Source: Advenella incenata (GTDB taxonomy: Bacteria > Pseudomonadota > Gammaproteobacteria > Burkholderiales > Burkholderiaceae_B). From it: a stretch of 64,000 bases of DNA. A program made the position numbers and the translations under genes. The stretch is from contig NZ_SHKO01000001.1 in the NCBI RefSeq assembly GCF_004217095.1, positions 124,001-188,000 of the forward strand, read 5' to 3'. The notes under the pieces are model-generated. The model saw only the letters and a list, made by a program, of their open reading frames with translations. It was not told where the DNA came from and ran no database searches. The first letter of the stretch is position 1, and each line of letters starts with the position of its first letter. Below, piece by piece: positions 42,639 to 51,367 of the stretch.

Positions 42639-43625
42639 TTATTGGATCTTGATCCCTGCACGCTCGATGACGCCGCCCCATTTCTTGACCTCTGAGCTGA
42701 TTAATTCCTTGAAGCGCTCTGGTGTACTCCCAACCACTTCTACACCCTGATTGGCGAATTTTTCAGTCACCGATTTTTCATTCAACATTTTGCGGATGTC
42801 TTTGTTGATTTTTTCCACGATAGGTTCAGGTGTTCCCGATGGGGCCTGAATGCCAAACCACACATTGACTTCATATCCTGGTACTCCGGACTCTTCTACA
42901 GTGGGTACATCGGGAGTAAGCGGCGCCCTTGTCTTTCCAGTAGAAGCAAGCGCCCGGAATTTCTTGGCTTTAATATTGGGATAGACATTAGGTACGTTGT
43001 CGAACAGAACATCAATGTCGCCGGCGAGCAATGCGGTTACCGCGGCAGCGCTGCCTTTATAGGGTACGTGAGTCATGTTGGTCTTGGTCAGCTCCTGAAA
43101 GAGCTCCATTGACAAATGGTTGGAAGAACCGGATCCCGTAGAGCCGTAATTGAGTTCGCCAGGATGTGATCTGGCGTATTCGATCAGTGATTGCACATCT
43201 TTGAATTTCGAATCTGTGCGTACAGTCAGGATGTTTTGTGTACTTCCAGCCCATATCACAGGTTCAAAATCCTTGATTGCATCGTACGGGAGTTTTTGCT
43301 GGTAAAGGCCGGGTAGCGCAGAGAAAGGCAAGGGGGTAATAAGCAAGGTGTAGCCATCTGCTTTTGATTGTGCAACTGAACTATTACCTATAATTGTATT
43401 GCCACCAGGCTTGTTTTCTACAACGACAGATTGGCCCCACTGCTTGGTTAGATACTCACTGGCCGTACGAGCCAGGGTGTCATTAAAGCCCCCAGGCGTA
43501 TACGGAACGACGATGCGAACAGGTGCTTGTGGATAAGCATCAGTGTCGCTTGCAGCTGTGGCGCAATGGGCTGATGCAAATATGCATATGCCTGTTAACA
43601 GGCGAATAAGTATTCTGGTGTTCAT
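42639..43625 (-). CDS. Bug/TctC-family periplasmic receptor, cluster iv
   Basis: 328 residues with a signal peptide at about 1-24 (ATAASDTDAYP follows). Bug motifs are VRIVVPYTPGGFNDTLARTA, VVVENKPGGNTIIG and LNYGSTGSGSSNHLSM. It is the last gene of the seven-gene cluster iv transcript, unlike the other Bug genes in the window, which come first. It follows the enolase-superfamily gene by 36 bp. TctA/TctB partners are absent. Confidence 0.92.
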   Translation of the reverse strand: MNTRILIRLLTGICIFASAHCATAASDTDAYPQAPVRIVVPYTPGGFNDTLARTASEYLTKQWGQSVVVENKPGGNTIIGNSSVAQSKADGYTLLITPLPFSALPGLYQQKLPYDAIKDFEPVIWAGSTQNILTVRTDSKFKDVQSLIEYARSHPGELNYGSTGSGSSNHLSMELFQELTKTNMTHVPYKGSAAAVTALLAGDIDVLFDNVPNVYPNIKAKKFRALASTGKTRAPLTPDVPTVEESGVPGYEVNVWFGIQAPSGTPEPIVEKINKDIRKMLNEKSVTEKFANQGVEVVGSTPERFKELISSEVKKWGGVIERAGIKIQ

Positions 43626-43661
43626 TGATTGTCTCCTCTGACTCTATTTAAAGAATTGTTT

Positions 43662-44810
43662 TTAGAATTTGACTATGTATCCGGGTCCATCAACCACTGG
43701 ATATTCTTTGAATATTGCCTCATCTACCTCTACGCCCAGTCCGGGCCCTTTGGGCGGCTCCACGCAGCCATCTTTTCCAATGGAAAACGTGGCGCCGAAC
43801 ATATCCCGGAATGGATTAAAGTGGGAGACGCAGGCTTCGAAGTATCCGGCGTTTTCAATAGCGGCCAGGTAGTGCAGCGTTGCGGCATGATTCAAGCCGG
43901 TTGCAGAGCTATGCGCATGTATCGGTATTCGGAAAGCGGATCCCAAATCGGCAATTCGTATTGCCTCGGTGATGCCGCCTGTTTTGGATAGATCGGGCTG
44001 CCAGACTTGTACGGCGCCAGCCTCAAGCATCTGTGCGAACTCAAAGCGCATAAAATGATTTTCCCCTGCCGCGATTGGAACCAGTGGGGTGATTTTCGCG
44101 GCTTCCCGGTAAGAGGCGAAATCGTTGCAGGCAAAAGGCTCCTCAAGCCAGCCGGCTTTTATATCCGCGAGCGCTGGCAATACTCTGCGTACCTGGGCGA
44201 TGGTGTAGGCCGTATTCGCATCTGTCAGGATATCAATGTCGTCTCCCAGTACTTTTCTTACGTGCAGGCAACGTGCAATATCGTTTTGGGTGGTATCTCC
44301 GATACGTAATTTGACTGCGCGATAACCCTGATCTACGTACGATTGCGCCTCTTCGGCCAATGACTCTTTGGGTTGATAACCCAAGGCGATTCCTCCAGCG
44401 TAAGCAGGAATGCGCTTGCTCGACCCCCCAAGCAGTTCATAGAGCGGCATGTTGGCCGCTTTGCCACGAATATCCCATAGCGCCATATCAATGCCGGAAT
44501 AGGCCAGGGCAGCGCCCGCACCCAGCCCATGGCTGGAAAATTGCATCCGGTGGATACGCTGCCATGCGCCAATGACGTCGGTCGCTTGCATGCCCAGAAT
44601 GAGTGGCTTTAAGGTGTTTTCGATCAGACTGACGATCGCGCCGGCACTGCGGCCAGGATGTGATTCTCCATAGCCGACGATCCCATCAGATGTTTCTACT
44701 CGTATGATGATTGCATCCCGCTTCAAGGTGCTGCCCACGCCCATCGTGACAGTTTTTCCTTCCGGTAGCCGATAGGAAAGGGGGATGGCAGTAACATTTG
44801 AAATTTTCAC
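43662..44810 (-). CDS. Enolase-superfamily enzyme with KxR motif, cluster iv
   Basis: 382 residues, a paralogue of the enzyme at 35258. Base motif K167-L-R169 (AVKLRIG), metal ligands D197 (LTDANTAYT), E223 (WLEEPF) and E250 (AAGENHFMRFEF). The C-terminal histidine is H298 or H300 in IHAHSSATGLN. The enzyme probably dehydrates or epimerises a hydroxy acid. It overlaps the upstream dehydrogenase by 4 bp. In an operon with a tartrate/D-malate-type dehydrogenase, a C4 hydroxy-dicarboxylate is a reasonable guess, not more. Confidence 0.9.
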   Translation of the reverse strand: MKISNVTAIPLSYRLPEGKTVTMGVGSTLKRDAIIIRVETSDGIVGYGESHPGRSAGAIVSLIENTLKPLILGMQATDVIGAWQRIHRMQFSSHGLGAGAALAYSGIDMALWDIRGKAANMPLYELLGGSSKRIPAYAGGIALGYQPKESLAEEAQSYVDQGYRAVKLRIGDTTQNDIARCLHVRKVLGDDIDILTDANTAYTIAQVRRVLPALADIKAGWLEEPFACNDFASYREAAKITPLVPIAAGENHFMRFEFAQMLEAGAVQVWQPDLSKTGGITEAIRIADLGSAFRIPIHAHSSATGLNHAATLHYLAAIENAGYFEACVSHFNPFRDMFGATFSIGKDGCVEPPKGPGLGVEVDEAIFKEYPVVDGPGYIVKF

Positions 44811-45805
44811 TCGCTCTTCCTCATAGTTTTAAAGTCGGGGTTGACAATATTTACCGGTCGCTCTCCCCGAATAAGCGCCAGTTGCGTTTGCACGGCCAGC
44901 ATACTCATTGCCCGCTCCGAGTCTTGCGTCATTCCGGCCACGTGTGGGGTAAGAATGACATTAGGATGTGTCAGCAATTTATGGTGCATGGCTAGCGGTT
45001 GGTTCTCAAATACATCCAGAACCGCACCCGAAATAATTTTGTTTTCAAGTGCATCAAGCAGATCCGGCTCGTTAATGACGGCGCCTCTGGCCACGTTGAT
45101 AATTATCAAACCGGGTTTCGCGTGCCGCAGTGTTTGCTCATTGATTAGCCCTCTTGTCTGGTCATTCAGCGGGCAGGCAAGGACAACGAAATCACTGTTT
45201 GCAAAAAGTGCTTCTACTTTTAGCGCAGGCCATTTCTCAGGAACACGCGAAGCGCTGCGGGTGTGGACTACGATGTTCATTCCGAGCCCACAGGCAGCGA
45301 TTTCAGCGACTCGCTGTCCGATAGCGCCAAATCCGATAATCCCGAGCGTGCGCCCTTTTACTTCAAATGTCAGAGATGGCGCCGTCTTGCGAGCTGGCCA
45401 ATTTCCACTCCTTACCATTTGATCAAAATGATTCAGGCGGCGTGCGCTTTCCAGTATGGCTGTAATCGCATATTCGGCGACCGAGTTGGCGTTCACATCT
45501 GGTGTGTTAGCAACGGGAATGCCGTGGCGTGTTGCGCTATCGACTGGAATAAAATCCAGGCCAACTCCGTGACGAACGACGCCGCGCAGTGTATTGCCCG
45601 AATCGAAAATGCCGTCGGGCAACTTGCGTCTGACAATCAGGCCTTGTGCGTCAGTGATTAATTGCCGCAGTTTGTGTTCAGCCTGGTCCGCTGGCAGCGC
45701 GGAATCAAGCGTGATAACCTCTGTCTCCTGTTCCAGTATCCTGTGAGCTTGCGGATGAATGGTGTCGGTCAATATGATCTTTATCGGTACTTTGCTATTG
45801 TTCAT
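44807..45805 (-). CDS. D-2-hydroxyacid dehydrogenase 1, cluster iv
   Basis: 332 residues. NAD-binding motif GIIGFGAIGQRVAE, catalytic arginine in NVARGAVIN, glutamate in VLDVFENQP, histidine in LTPHVAGMT. It is a paralogue of the dehydrogenase at 34275 (shared RGVVRHGVGLDFIPVDSA block), and like it stands immediately before a KxR enolase-superfamily gene, so the gene pair was duplicated as a unit. It interconverts a 2-keto acid with a D-2-hydroxy acid. Confidence 0.9.
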   Translation of the reverse strand: MNNSKVPIKIILTDTIHPQAHRILEQETEVITLDSALPADQAEHKLRQLITDAQGLIVRRKLPDGIFDSGNTLRGVVRHGVGLDFIPVDSATRHGIPVANTPDVNANSVAEYAITAILESARRLNHFDQMVRSGNWPARKTAPSLTFEVKGRTLGIIGFGAIGQRVAEIAACGLGMNIVVHTRSASRVPEKWPALKVEALFANSDFVVLACPLNDQTRGLINEQTLRHAKPGLIIINVARGAVINEPDLLDALENKIISGAVLDVFENQPLAMHHKLLTHPNVILTPHVAGMTQDSERAMSMLAVQTQLALIRGERPVNIVNPDFKTMRKSE

Positions 45806-45830
45806 GCATAAAGCCTGTTAGTTTAATGAG

Positions 45831-46895
45831 CTATTTCAGGTTGCCGATAATGGAGTCTGTCAGCTCGTCTGTACTGCAATTGCCTCCCAGGTCCGGCGTG
45901 ACGCGACGATCCGGGGCGCAGAGCGCTCGTTCAATTGCGTGTATGATTGTCGAAGCGGCTTGCTGTTCACCCAAATGCTCCAGCATCATCGCGGCAGACC
46001 AGATCTGGCCAATCGGATTTGCAATTGCTTTACCTGCAATATCGGGCGCGGAGCCGTGGACGGGCTCGAACATGGAGGGGTGGCGCCGTTCAGGATTGAT
46101 ATTGGCGCTTGGAGCAACGGCAATGGTGCCGGTGACCCCGGGGCCCAGATCGGATAAAATATCGCCAAATAAATTAGAGCCGACCACTACGTCAAATCGT
46201 TCAGGGGACAACACAAATCTTGCGGATAGAATATCTATATGATATTGATCTGCAATGATGTCCGGATACCCTTTGGCCATGGCGGCAAATCGTTCATCCC
46301 AATATGGCATTGCGTGATAGATACCATTGGATTTTGTCGCTGAAGTGACGCGCAATCGCTTTTGCTGTTTTGCAAACTCGAACGCGAATTTGATAATCCT
46401 GTCCGTACCATGTCTTGTAAAAACAGACTGCTGAACCACAAATTCACGGTCTGTTCCTTCAAACATCCGCCCGCCCACCTGAGAATACTCTCCCTCGGTA
46501 TTTTCCCGCACTATCCAGAAATCTATTTTTTTCTTGTCCGCATTTACCAGCGGGCAAGGCACGCCGGCAAGCAGGCGGACAGGGCGAAGGTTGACGTATT
46601 GATCAAATTCGCGTCTTATCGGTATAAGAAGATTCCACAGTGAAATATGATCAGGCACGCCAGGAAAGCCAACGGCGCCAAGGAAAATTGCGTCGCTGTC
46701 TCCAAGTCGTTCAATGCCGTCATCGGGCATCATTTTTCCCGTGGATTTATATAATTCACAACTCCAGTCATAGTGACGATAGTGAAGCCCAAAGCCATGT
46801 ATTGCACTGACCGCATCAAGGACGCGAAGGCCGGCGGGAACTACTTCCTTGCCGATTCCGTCACCGGGTATAACTGATATATGGTATGTGTTCAT
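45831..46895 (-). CDS. Tartrate/D-malate-type decarboxylating dehydrogenase (TtuC/DmlA family)
   Basis: 354 residues of the isocitrate/isopropylmalate dehydrogenase family. Opening ISVIPGDGIGKEVVPAGLRVL. The YVNLRPVRLLAGVPCPL block and FWIVRENTEGEYSQVGGRMF are characteristic of tartrate dehydrogenase/D-malate dehydrogenase. The metal-binding region is FDVVVGSNLFGDILSDLGPGV, and the NAD motif is EPVHGSAPDIAGK. It oxidises a (2R)-hydroxy-dicarboxylate such as D-malate or tartrate with NAD, usually with decarboxylation. It gives the strongest substrate hint for the cluster. Confidence 0.9.
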   Translation of the reverse strand: MNTYHISVIPGDGIGKEVVPAGLRVLDAVSAIHGFGLHYRHYDWSCELYKSTGKMMPDDGIERLGDSDAIFLGAVGFPGVPDHISLWNLLIPIRREFDQYVNLRPVRLLAGVPCPLVNADKKKIDFWIVRENTEGEYSQVGGRMFEGTDREFVVQQSVFTRHGTDRIIKFAFEFAKQQKRLRVTSATKSNGIYHAMPYWDERFAAMAKGYPDIIADQYHIDILSARFVLSPERFDVVVGSNLFGDILSDLGPGVTGTIAVAPSANINPERRHPSMFEPVHGSAPDIAGKAIANPIGQIWSAAMMLEHLGEQQAASTIIHAIERALCAPDRRVTPDLGGNCSTDELTDSIIGNLK

Positions 46896-46910
46896 CGCTC
46901 AGCGCTTTCA

Positions 46911-47801
46911 TTAATCAAATTTACTTGAAAAGAAGTCGACAATTTTTGGCAACGGTTCCTGTTCAAGTCCGGCCTGCGCGGCCGCAGAGTACGCTGTTTT
47001 TACTGACTGGGCAATGTCGCTCCTGGCATGCTGATCCTCTGCCAGTGCGCAGTAATAAGTCATGTCTTTCAGCGCGTTGGAAATTGAGAACTGAAAGCCA
47101 GACGTATCACCAGACTCAATGAATGGACGTAGCCGGTTCAGTACGACACCGCCACCGCCTCCGTTGGCCAAAATCTCGCAAAAGGCTTTTTCATCTATTC
47201 CTGCTTTGTGTGCACATGCTGCTGCTTCAGCCAATAGCACCGAAAAGCCCAGTGATACGTAGTTATGCAGCAATTTCATCTTGTGCCCGGCGCCTGTTGG
47301 CCCCGCGTACGTAATATTCTCTGCATAGCTCTGCAGGATTGGCAAGCAAGCTCGGTAGACGTCGGCGTCTCCACCTACAATCAGATTCAACCGTCCTTCG
47401 GCCGCTTCTTTTGGCGTTCGCGTCATGGGGGCGTCCAGAAATTTTCCGCCTTTGTCTTCAATCAATTTTGCAATTTTCAAGGTGGACGAAGGAATGGCTG
47501 TAGAGCAGTCAATAATCGTGCATCCCTTTTTCATGCCTTGCAAAACGCCATCCTCCTGTAGTAAAACTTGTTCTACCTGTGGCGTGCCGGTTACACAAAG
47601 AATCAGTACATCACTGCGTGATGCCAGATCGGATGCGCTGGTGCATGTTTGGGCGCCGGCCTTGATCAATGCATCAAGAGGCTGATTGCCCGGGTGCTCA
47701 AGAATAGTTAACCGGTGATCGCCTCGCAGCAGACTTAACGCGATACCTGAACCCATCAGCCCTGCACCGATCAGACCTATTTCTTGTTGCTTATTAATCA
47801 T
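46911..47801 (-). CDS. 3-hydroxyacid dehydrogenase (HIBADH/GarR family)
   Basis: About 296 residues. NAD(P)-binding motif EIGLIGAGLMGSGIALSLL, substrate-binding block IIDCSTAIPSSTLKIA, the DAPMTRTPKEAAEGRLNLIVGG stretch (split by its Gly), and the catalytic lysine in GAGHKMKLLHNY. Family members reduce tartronate semialdehyde or oxidise 3-hydroxyisobutyrate and related acids. The start is uncertain among 47801, 47813 and a GTG at 47828; 47801 follows GGGA at a good distance. It lies between the aldehyde dehydrogenase and the DmlA-type gene. Confidence 0.88.
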   Translation of the reverse strand: MINKQQEIGLIGAGLMGSGIALSLLRGDHRLTILEHPGNQPLDALIKAGAQTCTSASDLASRSDVLILCVTGTPQVEQVLLQEDGVLQGMKKGCTIIDCSTAIPSSTLKIAKLIEDKGGKFLDAPMTRTPKEAAEGRLNLIVGGDADVYRACLPILQSYAENITYAGPTGAGHKMKLLHNYVSLGFSVLLAEAAACAHKAGIDEKAFCEILANGGGGGVVLNRLRPFIESGDTSGFQFSISNALKDMTYYCALAEDQHARSDIAQSVKTAYSAAAQAGLEQEPLPKIVDFFSSKFD

Positions 47802-47849
47802 CACTTTTCCCATTTGAAAATTAGACACACGATTGGTGTCGAAGTTGTA

Positions 47850-49310
47850 TCAAGCGGCGTTTATTCCACCGGCACATATATACTTAATCTCGATGTAATC
47901 ATCCACGCCATACTTCGATCCTTCGCGCCCGACCCCTGATTCTTTAATGCCCCCAAAAGGAGCCAGCTCGGTGGAAATGATTCCTTCGTTCAAACCGATG
48001 ATGCCGGTTTCCAGCGCCTCTGCGACCCGCCAGGATCTTTGATAGTCAGAGGTATAAAAGTAGGCAGCCAGTCCGAACGGCGTGTCGTTGGCCAATTCGA
48101 TGACCTCCTGCTCACTGGAAAATCTGATCAAAGGGGCGACAGGCCCGAACGTCTCCTCATACATCAGAAGCGCATCTCGCGGCACATCGACAAGGATAGA
48201 GGGTTCGAAAAACAGTCCGCCCAGTTCATGCGTGCGGCCTCCGCACAGCAGACGGGCGCCGCCACTGATTGCATTTTCAATATGTTGGTTCACTTTGTTA
48301 ACGGCCGCCTGGTCAATAAGGGGGCCGATGTCGACGTTTTCGGTCCAACCTTCCCCAACCCGTAAAGCGAGTACGGCCTGTTTGAGTTTCTCTGCAAAAA
48401 TGTCGTATATACCGTCTTGCACGAAGATACGATTGGCACATACGCAAGTTTGGCCGGCATTTCTGAATTTGGATGCAATGGCCCCCGCCACTGCCTGATC
48501 CAGATCGGCATCGTCAAATACGATAAACGGTGCGTTACCTCCTAACTCCATTGACACTTTCTTCACCGTACCGGCGCATTGCTCCATTAAGTGTTTGCCC
48601 ACCTCAGTAGAACCAGTAAAAGAGAGTTTTCGAACGATGGAATTGGTAGTGAGCTCTGTTCCGACCACTGTCGAATTCCCCGTCACGACGTTAAGCACGC
48701 CTGGAGGGATTCCGGCTTGACTTGCCAGTTCAGCCAATGCCAATGCCGAATAAGGGGTGCTGGACGCCGGCTTGATGACAATGGTGCAACCTGCGGCCAG
48801 TGCGGCGCCTGCCTTGCGGGTGATCATTGCGTTAGGAAAGTTCCACGGCGTAATGGCAGCGACTACGCCGACCGGCTGCTTGATGACGAGAATTCGCCGA
48901 TCAGCGGATGCGGCAGGAATGATATCGCCATAGACACGTTTTGCCTCTTCGGCAAACCATTCCAGGAAGGCCGAGCCATAGGTGATTTCACCAAGTGATT
49001 CCTTCAGAGGCTTACCCTGTTCAAAGGTCAGGATGGCAGCCAGGTCATTCTGATTCTCCATGCATAATTCAAACCACCTGCGGATCAGCTGAGAGCGTCG
49101 TTTGGCAGGCAATTTGCTCCATTCAGCAAGCGCTAGCTGTGCTGCCTCAATTGCCTTGCGAGTATCTTCTTGTGTAAGAGAAGGGACCGTTCCCAGAATG
49201 GCGCCATTTGCGGGATTGATGACATCCATGGTCTGCTTCGTGGCACTATCGATCCAGTGGCCATTGACGTAGCATTGCTTGCGGAAAAGCGAGGGGTGTG
49301 TCAGATTCAT
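47850..49310 (-). CDS. NAD(P)-dependent semialdehyde dehydrogenase (GabD-like)
   Basis: 486 residues. Catalytic C289 in FRNAGQTCVCANR and E255 in SMELGGNAPFIVFDDADL. The NAD segment is ITPWNFPNAMITRK with PASSTPYSAL, and FTGSTEVGK. The pattern is that of the succinate-semialdehyde/2-oxoglutarate-semialdehyde group. The second cysteine two residues after C289 is common in SSADH. It would convert a pathway semialdehyde to the acid that enters the TCA cycle. It starts 19 bp after the first operon gene. Confidence 0.9.
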   Translation of the reverse strand: MNLTHPSLFRKQCYVNGHWIDSATKQTMDVINPANGAILGTVPSLTQEDTRKAIEAAQLALAEWSKLPAKRRSQLIRRWFELCMENQNDLAAILTFEQGKPLKESLGEITYGSAFLEWFAEEAKRVYGDIIPAASADRRILVIKQPVGVVAAITPWNFPNAMITRKAGAALAAGCTIVIKPASSTPYSALALAELASQAGIPPGVLNVVTGNSTVVGTELTTNSIVRKLSFTGSTEVGKHLMEQCAGTVKKVSMELGGNAPFIVFDDADLDQAVAGAIASKFRNAGQTCVCANRIFVQDGIYDIFAEKLKQAVLALRVGEGWTENVDIGPLIDQAAVNKVNQHIENAISGGARLLCGGRTHELGGLFFEPSILVDVPRDALLMYEETFGPVAPLIRFSSEQEVIELANDTPFGLAAYFYTSDYQRSWRVAEALETGIIGLNEGIISTELAPFGGIKESGVGREGSKYGVDDYIEIKYICAGGINAA

Positions 49311-49329
49311 TGATGATGTGCTCGGTTGA

Positions 49330-50310
49330 TTAATTAGTCGAGATGAGATTGCTTGGTTGTTGCCCCTGGCGCAGTTGTTCCAGGCCGTTCACAAGCATCC
49401 AGCCCATGGCATCGCGGGTCTCACGCGTTGCGCTACCAATGTGGGGAGTAAGAAATACGTTTTTAAGAGCGAAATAACGCGCGTCTACATGCGGCTCATT
49501 GGAAAATACATCCAGGCCCGCGGAAAATAATTTTCCACTATTGAGTGCATTAATCAACGCGTCGTCATCAACCAGATCTCCACGCGAGATATTGATCAAC
49601 ACAGAGCCGTCCGGCATGCGGGCGATGCTTTCGGCATTAATAATGCCTTTTAAAGCTGGGGATCCGGGGGCTGCCACCATAACGATATCTGCGTTGCTTA
49701 GTGCATTGTCCAAATTCTCGTGAAAGAGGGCACCCATCTCCTGGTCGGGATCAAGGCGACGACGATTGTGATAATGAATTTGCATACCGAACGCGCGCGC
49801 ACGTTTGGCTATTTCGCGGCCAATTCTTCCCATTCCGAAAATGAGCAGACGTCTCCCGGTAAGCCCCACACCTAATAGCTGCGTAGGACTCCATCCTTGC
49901 CACTGACCGCTTCTGACCAGTTGGTCTGCCTCATAGCCGCGCCTGCATGCAGTCAAGATCAGCATCATTGCAATTTCGGCGCATGCTTCGCTCAATACAT
50001 CTGGTGTATGTAGTACCTGGATCCCGAACCTGTTGGCGGCCGCCATATCAATATGGTCGTAGCCTACTGACAATGTTGCGACATAACGCAAGCATGGCGA
50101 CAACTGTTCAATAAGGCCCTCCGTGACCGACTCTGTAGCGGTCACAAACAGAATCTGGCTGCCCTTTGCCAAATGGGCTATTTCATTGGGGCCAAGAATG
50201 CTGTCGTGTTCATTGATGTGCAAGTTATAGCGCGCCTGCAAAGCCAGTTCAACGTCATGTGTAAGACGGCGGCATAGGTATGCGCTCGGTTTTGAATCAC
50301 CCGATGACAT
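49330..50310 (-). CDS. D-2-hydroxyacid dehydrogenase 2, cluster iv (glyoxylate/hydroxypyruvate reductase-like)
   Basis: 326 residues, not close to the other two 2-hydroxyacid dehydrogenases of the window. NAD motif LLIFGMGRIGREIAKRA, catalytic arginine in NISRGDLVDDDAL, glutamate in GLDVFSNEP, histidine in FLTPHIGSAT. Substrate loop VATLSVGYDHIDM. The R-R-R after the NAD fold (NRRRLDP) suggests NADPH preference. It is the first gene of the cluster iv transcript and is divergent from the GntR gene at 50482. Confidence 0.9.
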   Translation of the reverse strand: MSSGDSKPSAYLCRRLTHDVELALQARYNLHINEHDSILGPNEIAHLAKGSQILFVTATESVTEGLIEQLSPCLRYVATLSVGYDHIDMAAANRFGIQVLHTPDVLSEACAEIAMMLILTACRRGYEADQLVRSGQWQGWSPTQLLGVGLTGRRLLIFGMGRIGREIAKRARAFGMQIHYHNRRRLDPDQEMGALFHENLDNALSNADIVMVAAPGSPALKGIINAESIARMPDGSVLINISRGDLVDDDALINALNSGKLFSAGLDVFSNEPHVDARYFALKNVFLTPHIGSATRETRDAMGWMLVNGLEQLRQGQQPSNLISTN

Positions 50311-50350
50311 ATGTGGTTTGTCTCCATGCTTTAATTTAATTTGTATTATG

Positions 50351-50392
50351 AATTTGTCTGCTCAATTCTATATTTCATCAGACAAATTTGTC
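50351..50392. promoter_or_regulatory. Operator candidate of the cluster iv GntR
   Basis: AATTTGTCTG (50351-50360) and CAGACAAATT (50379-50388) are perfect 10-bp inverted repeats 18 bp apart. The right arm overlaps the 12-bp palindrome GACAAATTTGTC (50381-50392). They lie in the divergent promoter between the operon (start 50310) and the GntR gene (start 50482). Confidence 0.6.
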
Positions 50393-50481
50393 AAGCAAAT
50401 ATAAATTTGATACTCTGTTGCCTATTGATTTGAGATTTCCTCACTTCAGCAGACGGCAACAACAGGAAGCAAACTGGCATC

Positions 50482-51267
50482 ATGAGTGAGCCCAAATTTA
50501 CCAATGAAAAAACGCTCTCAGATCGCATTACGGATATATTGGCCAAGCAGATTCGCAACGGTGAGTACCCAATAAATTCCCGGCTACCGACTGAGAAATT
50601 TATGACACAAGAGTATGGGGTGAGTCGTTCAGTCGTGCGTGAAGCAATTTCTCGCCTTAAATCCGAAGGGCTTGTAGAAACCAGGCAGGGCAGCGGCACG
50701 ATAGTGCTCAATCCACAAGCCAACGACGTTTTTCGTTTAGCCCAATTTGATGACAATCCTGCCTTGGGTGTATTGCGGATTATCGAGCTGCGTCGAGGAA
50801 TAGAAGCAGAGATGGCGGCGCTGGCCGCTGAGCGTCGCTCAAAATCCCAAATGACGGAAATCAATAGTGCCTTGATCGATATAGATAAGGCCGTCAATGC
50901 CGGAGGGGATGGCGTACGAGAAGATTTGGCATTTCATCTCGCGATTGCCAAGGCGACGGGAAATCCGCTGTACGCGGAATTGCTCGGGATGCTGACGCGT
51001 GCTATACAGGATGCAATAAGGGTGACACGCGGAAATGAAGCCCGCCAGAGGCAATTGGCCGAGAGTGTTTGCGCCGAGCATGAGGCTATCCGGCAGGCCA
51101 TTGAGCAACAGGACGCGGAGGCGGCGCGAGCGATGGCGTTCTGCCACATGCAAAATACTGCGGGGCGTATTGCAAATGTAGACCCCGAATACTGGAAGGG
51201 ATCAAATAAGGATGCGGCGCGCAGGCTTGCCAGAACAAAGCTGGTCAATACTGTACTGGGTAAATAG
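50482..51267 (+). CDS. GntR-family (FCD) regulator of cluster iv
   Basis: 261 residues. Winged helix ILAKQIRNGEYPINSRLPTE, then KFMTQEYGVSRSVVREAISRL, wing LVETRQGSGTIVL. FCD domain with VLRIIELRRGIEAEMAALAA, DLAFHLAIAKATGNPLY and EHEAIRQAIEQQD. It is of the FadR/LldR/UxuR type. It is divergent from the seven-gene operon and should repress it until a hydroxy acid binds. A hairpin at 51333-51357 follows its stop. Confidence 0.92.
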   Translation: MSEPKFTNEKTLSDRITDILAKQIRNGEYPINSRLPTEKFMTQEYGVSRSVVREAISRLKSEGLVETRQGSGTIVLNPQANDVFRLAQFDDNPALGVLRIIELRRGIEAEMAALAAERRSKSQMTEINSALIDIDKAVNAGGDGVREDLAFHLAIAKATGNPLYAELLGMLTRAIQDAIRVTRGNEARQRQLAESVCAEHEAIRQAIEQQDAEAARAMAFCHMQNTAGRIANVDPEYWKGSNKDAARRLARTKLVNTVLGK

Positions 51268-51332
51268 CATATTGATATGTTCGCCATGTAGCATGGTCGA
51301 TCCGGCAGCCTGATAACCGGCCTGTGAAGTAA

Positions 51333-51357
51333 GCGATGGCGCCAGACACGCCATCGC
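51333..51357. terminator. Hairpin between convergent GntR and hydrolase genes
   Basis: GCGATGGC (51333-51340) pairs with GCCATCGC (51350-51357) around a 9-nt loop. It lies in the 100-bp gap between two convergent stops. There is no clear T-run. Confidence 0.5.
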
Positions 51358-51367
51358 CGTCAATGCT

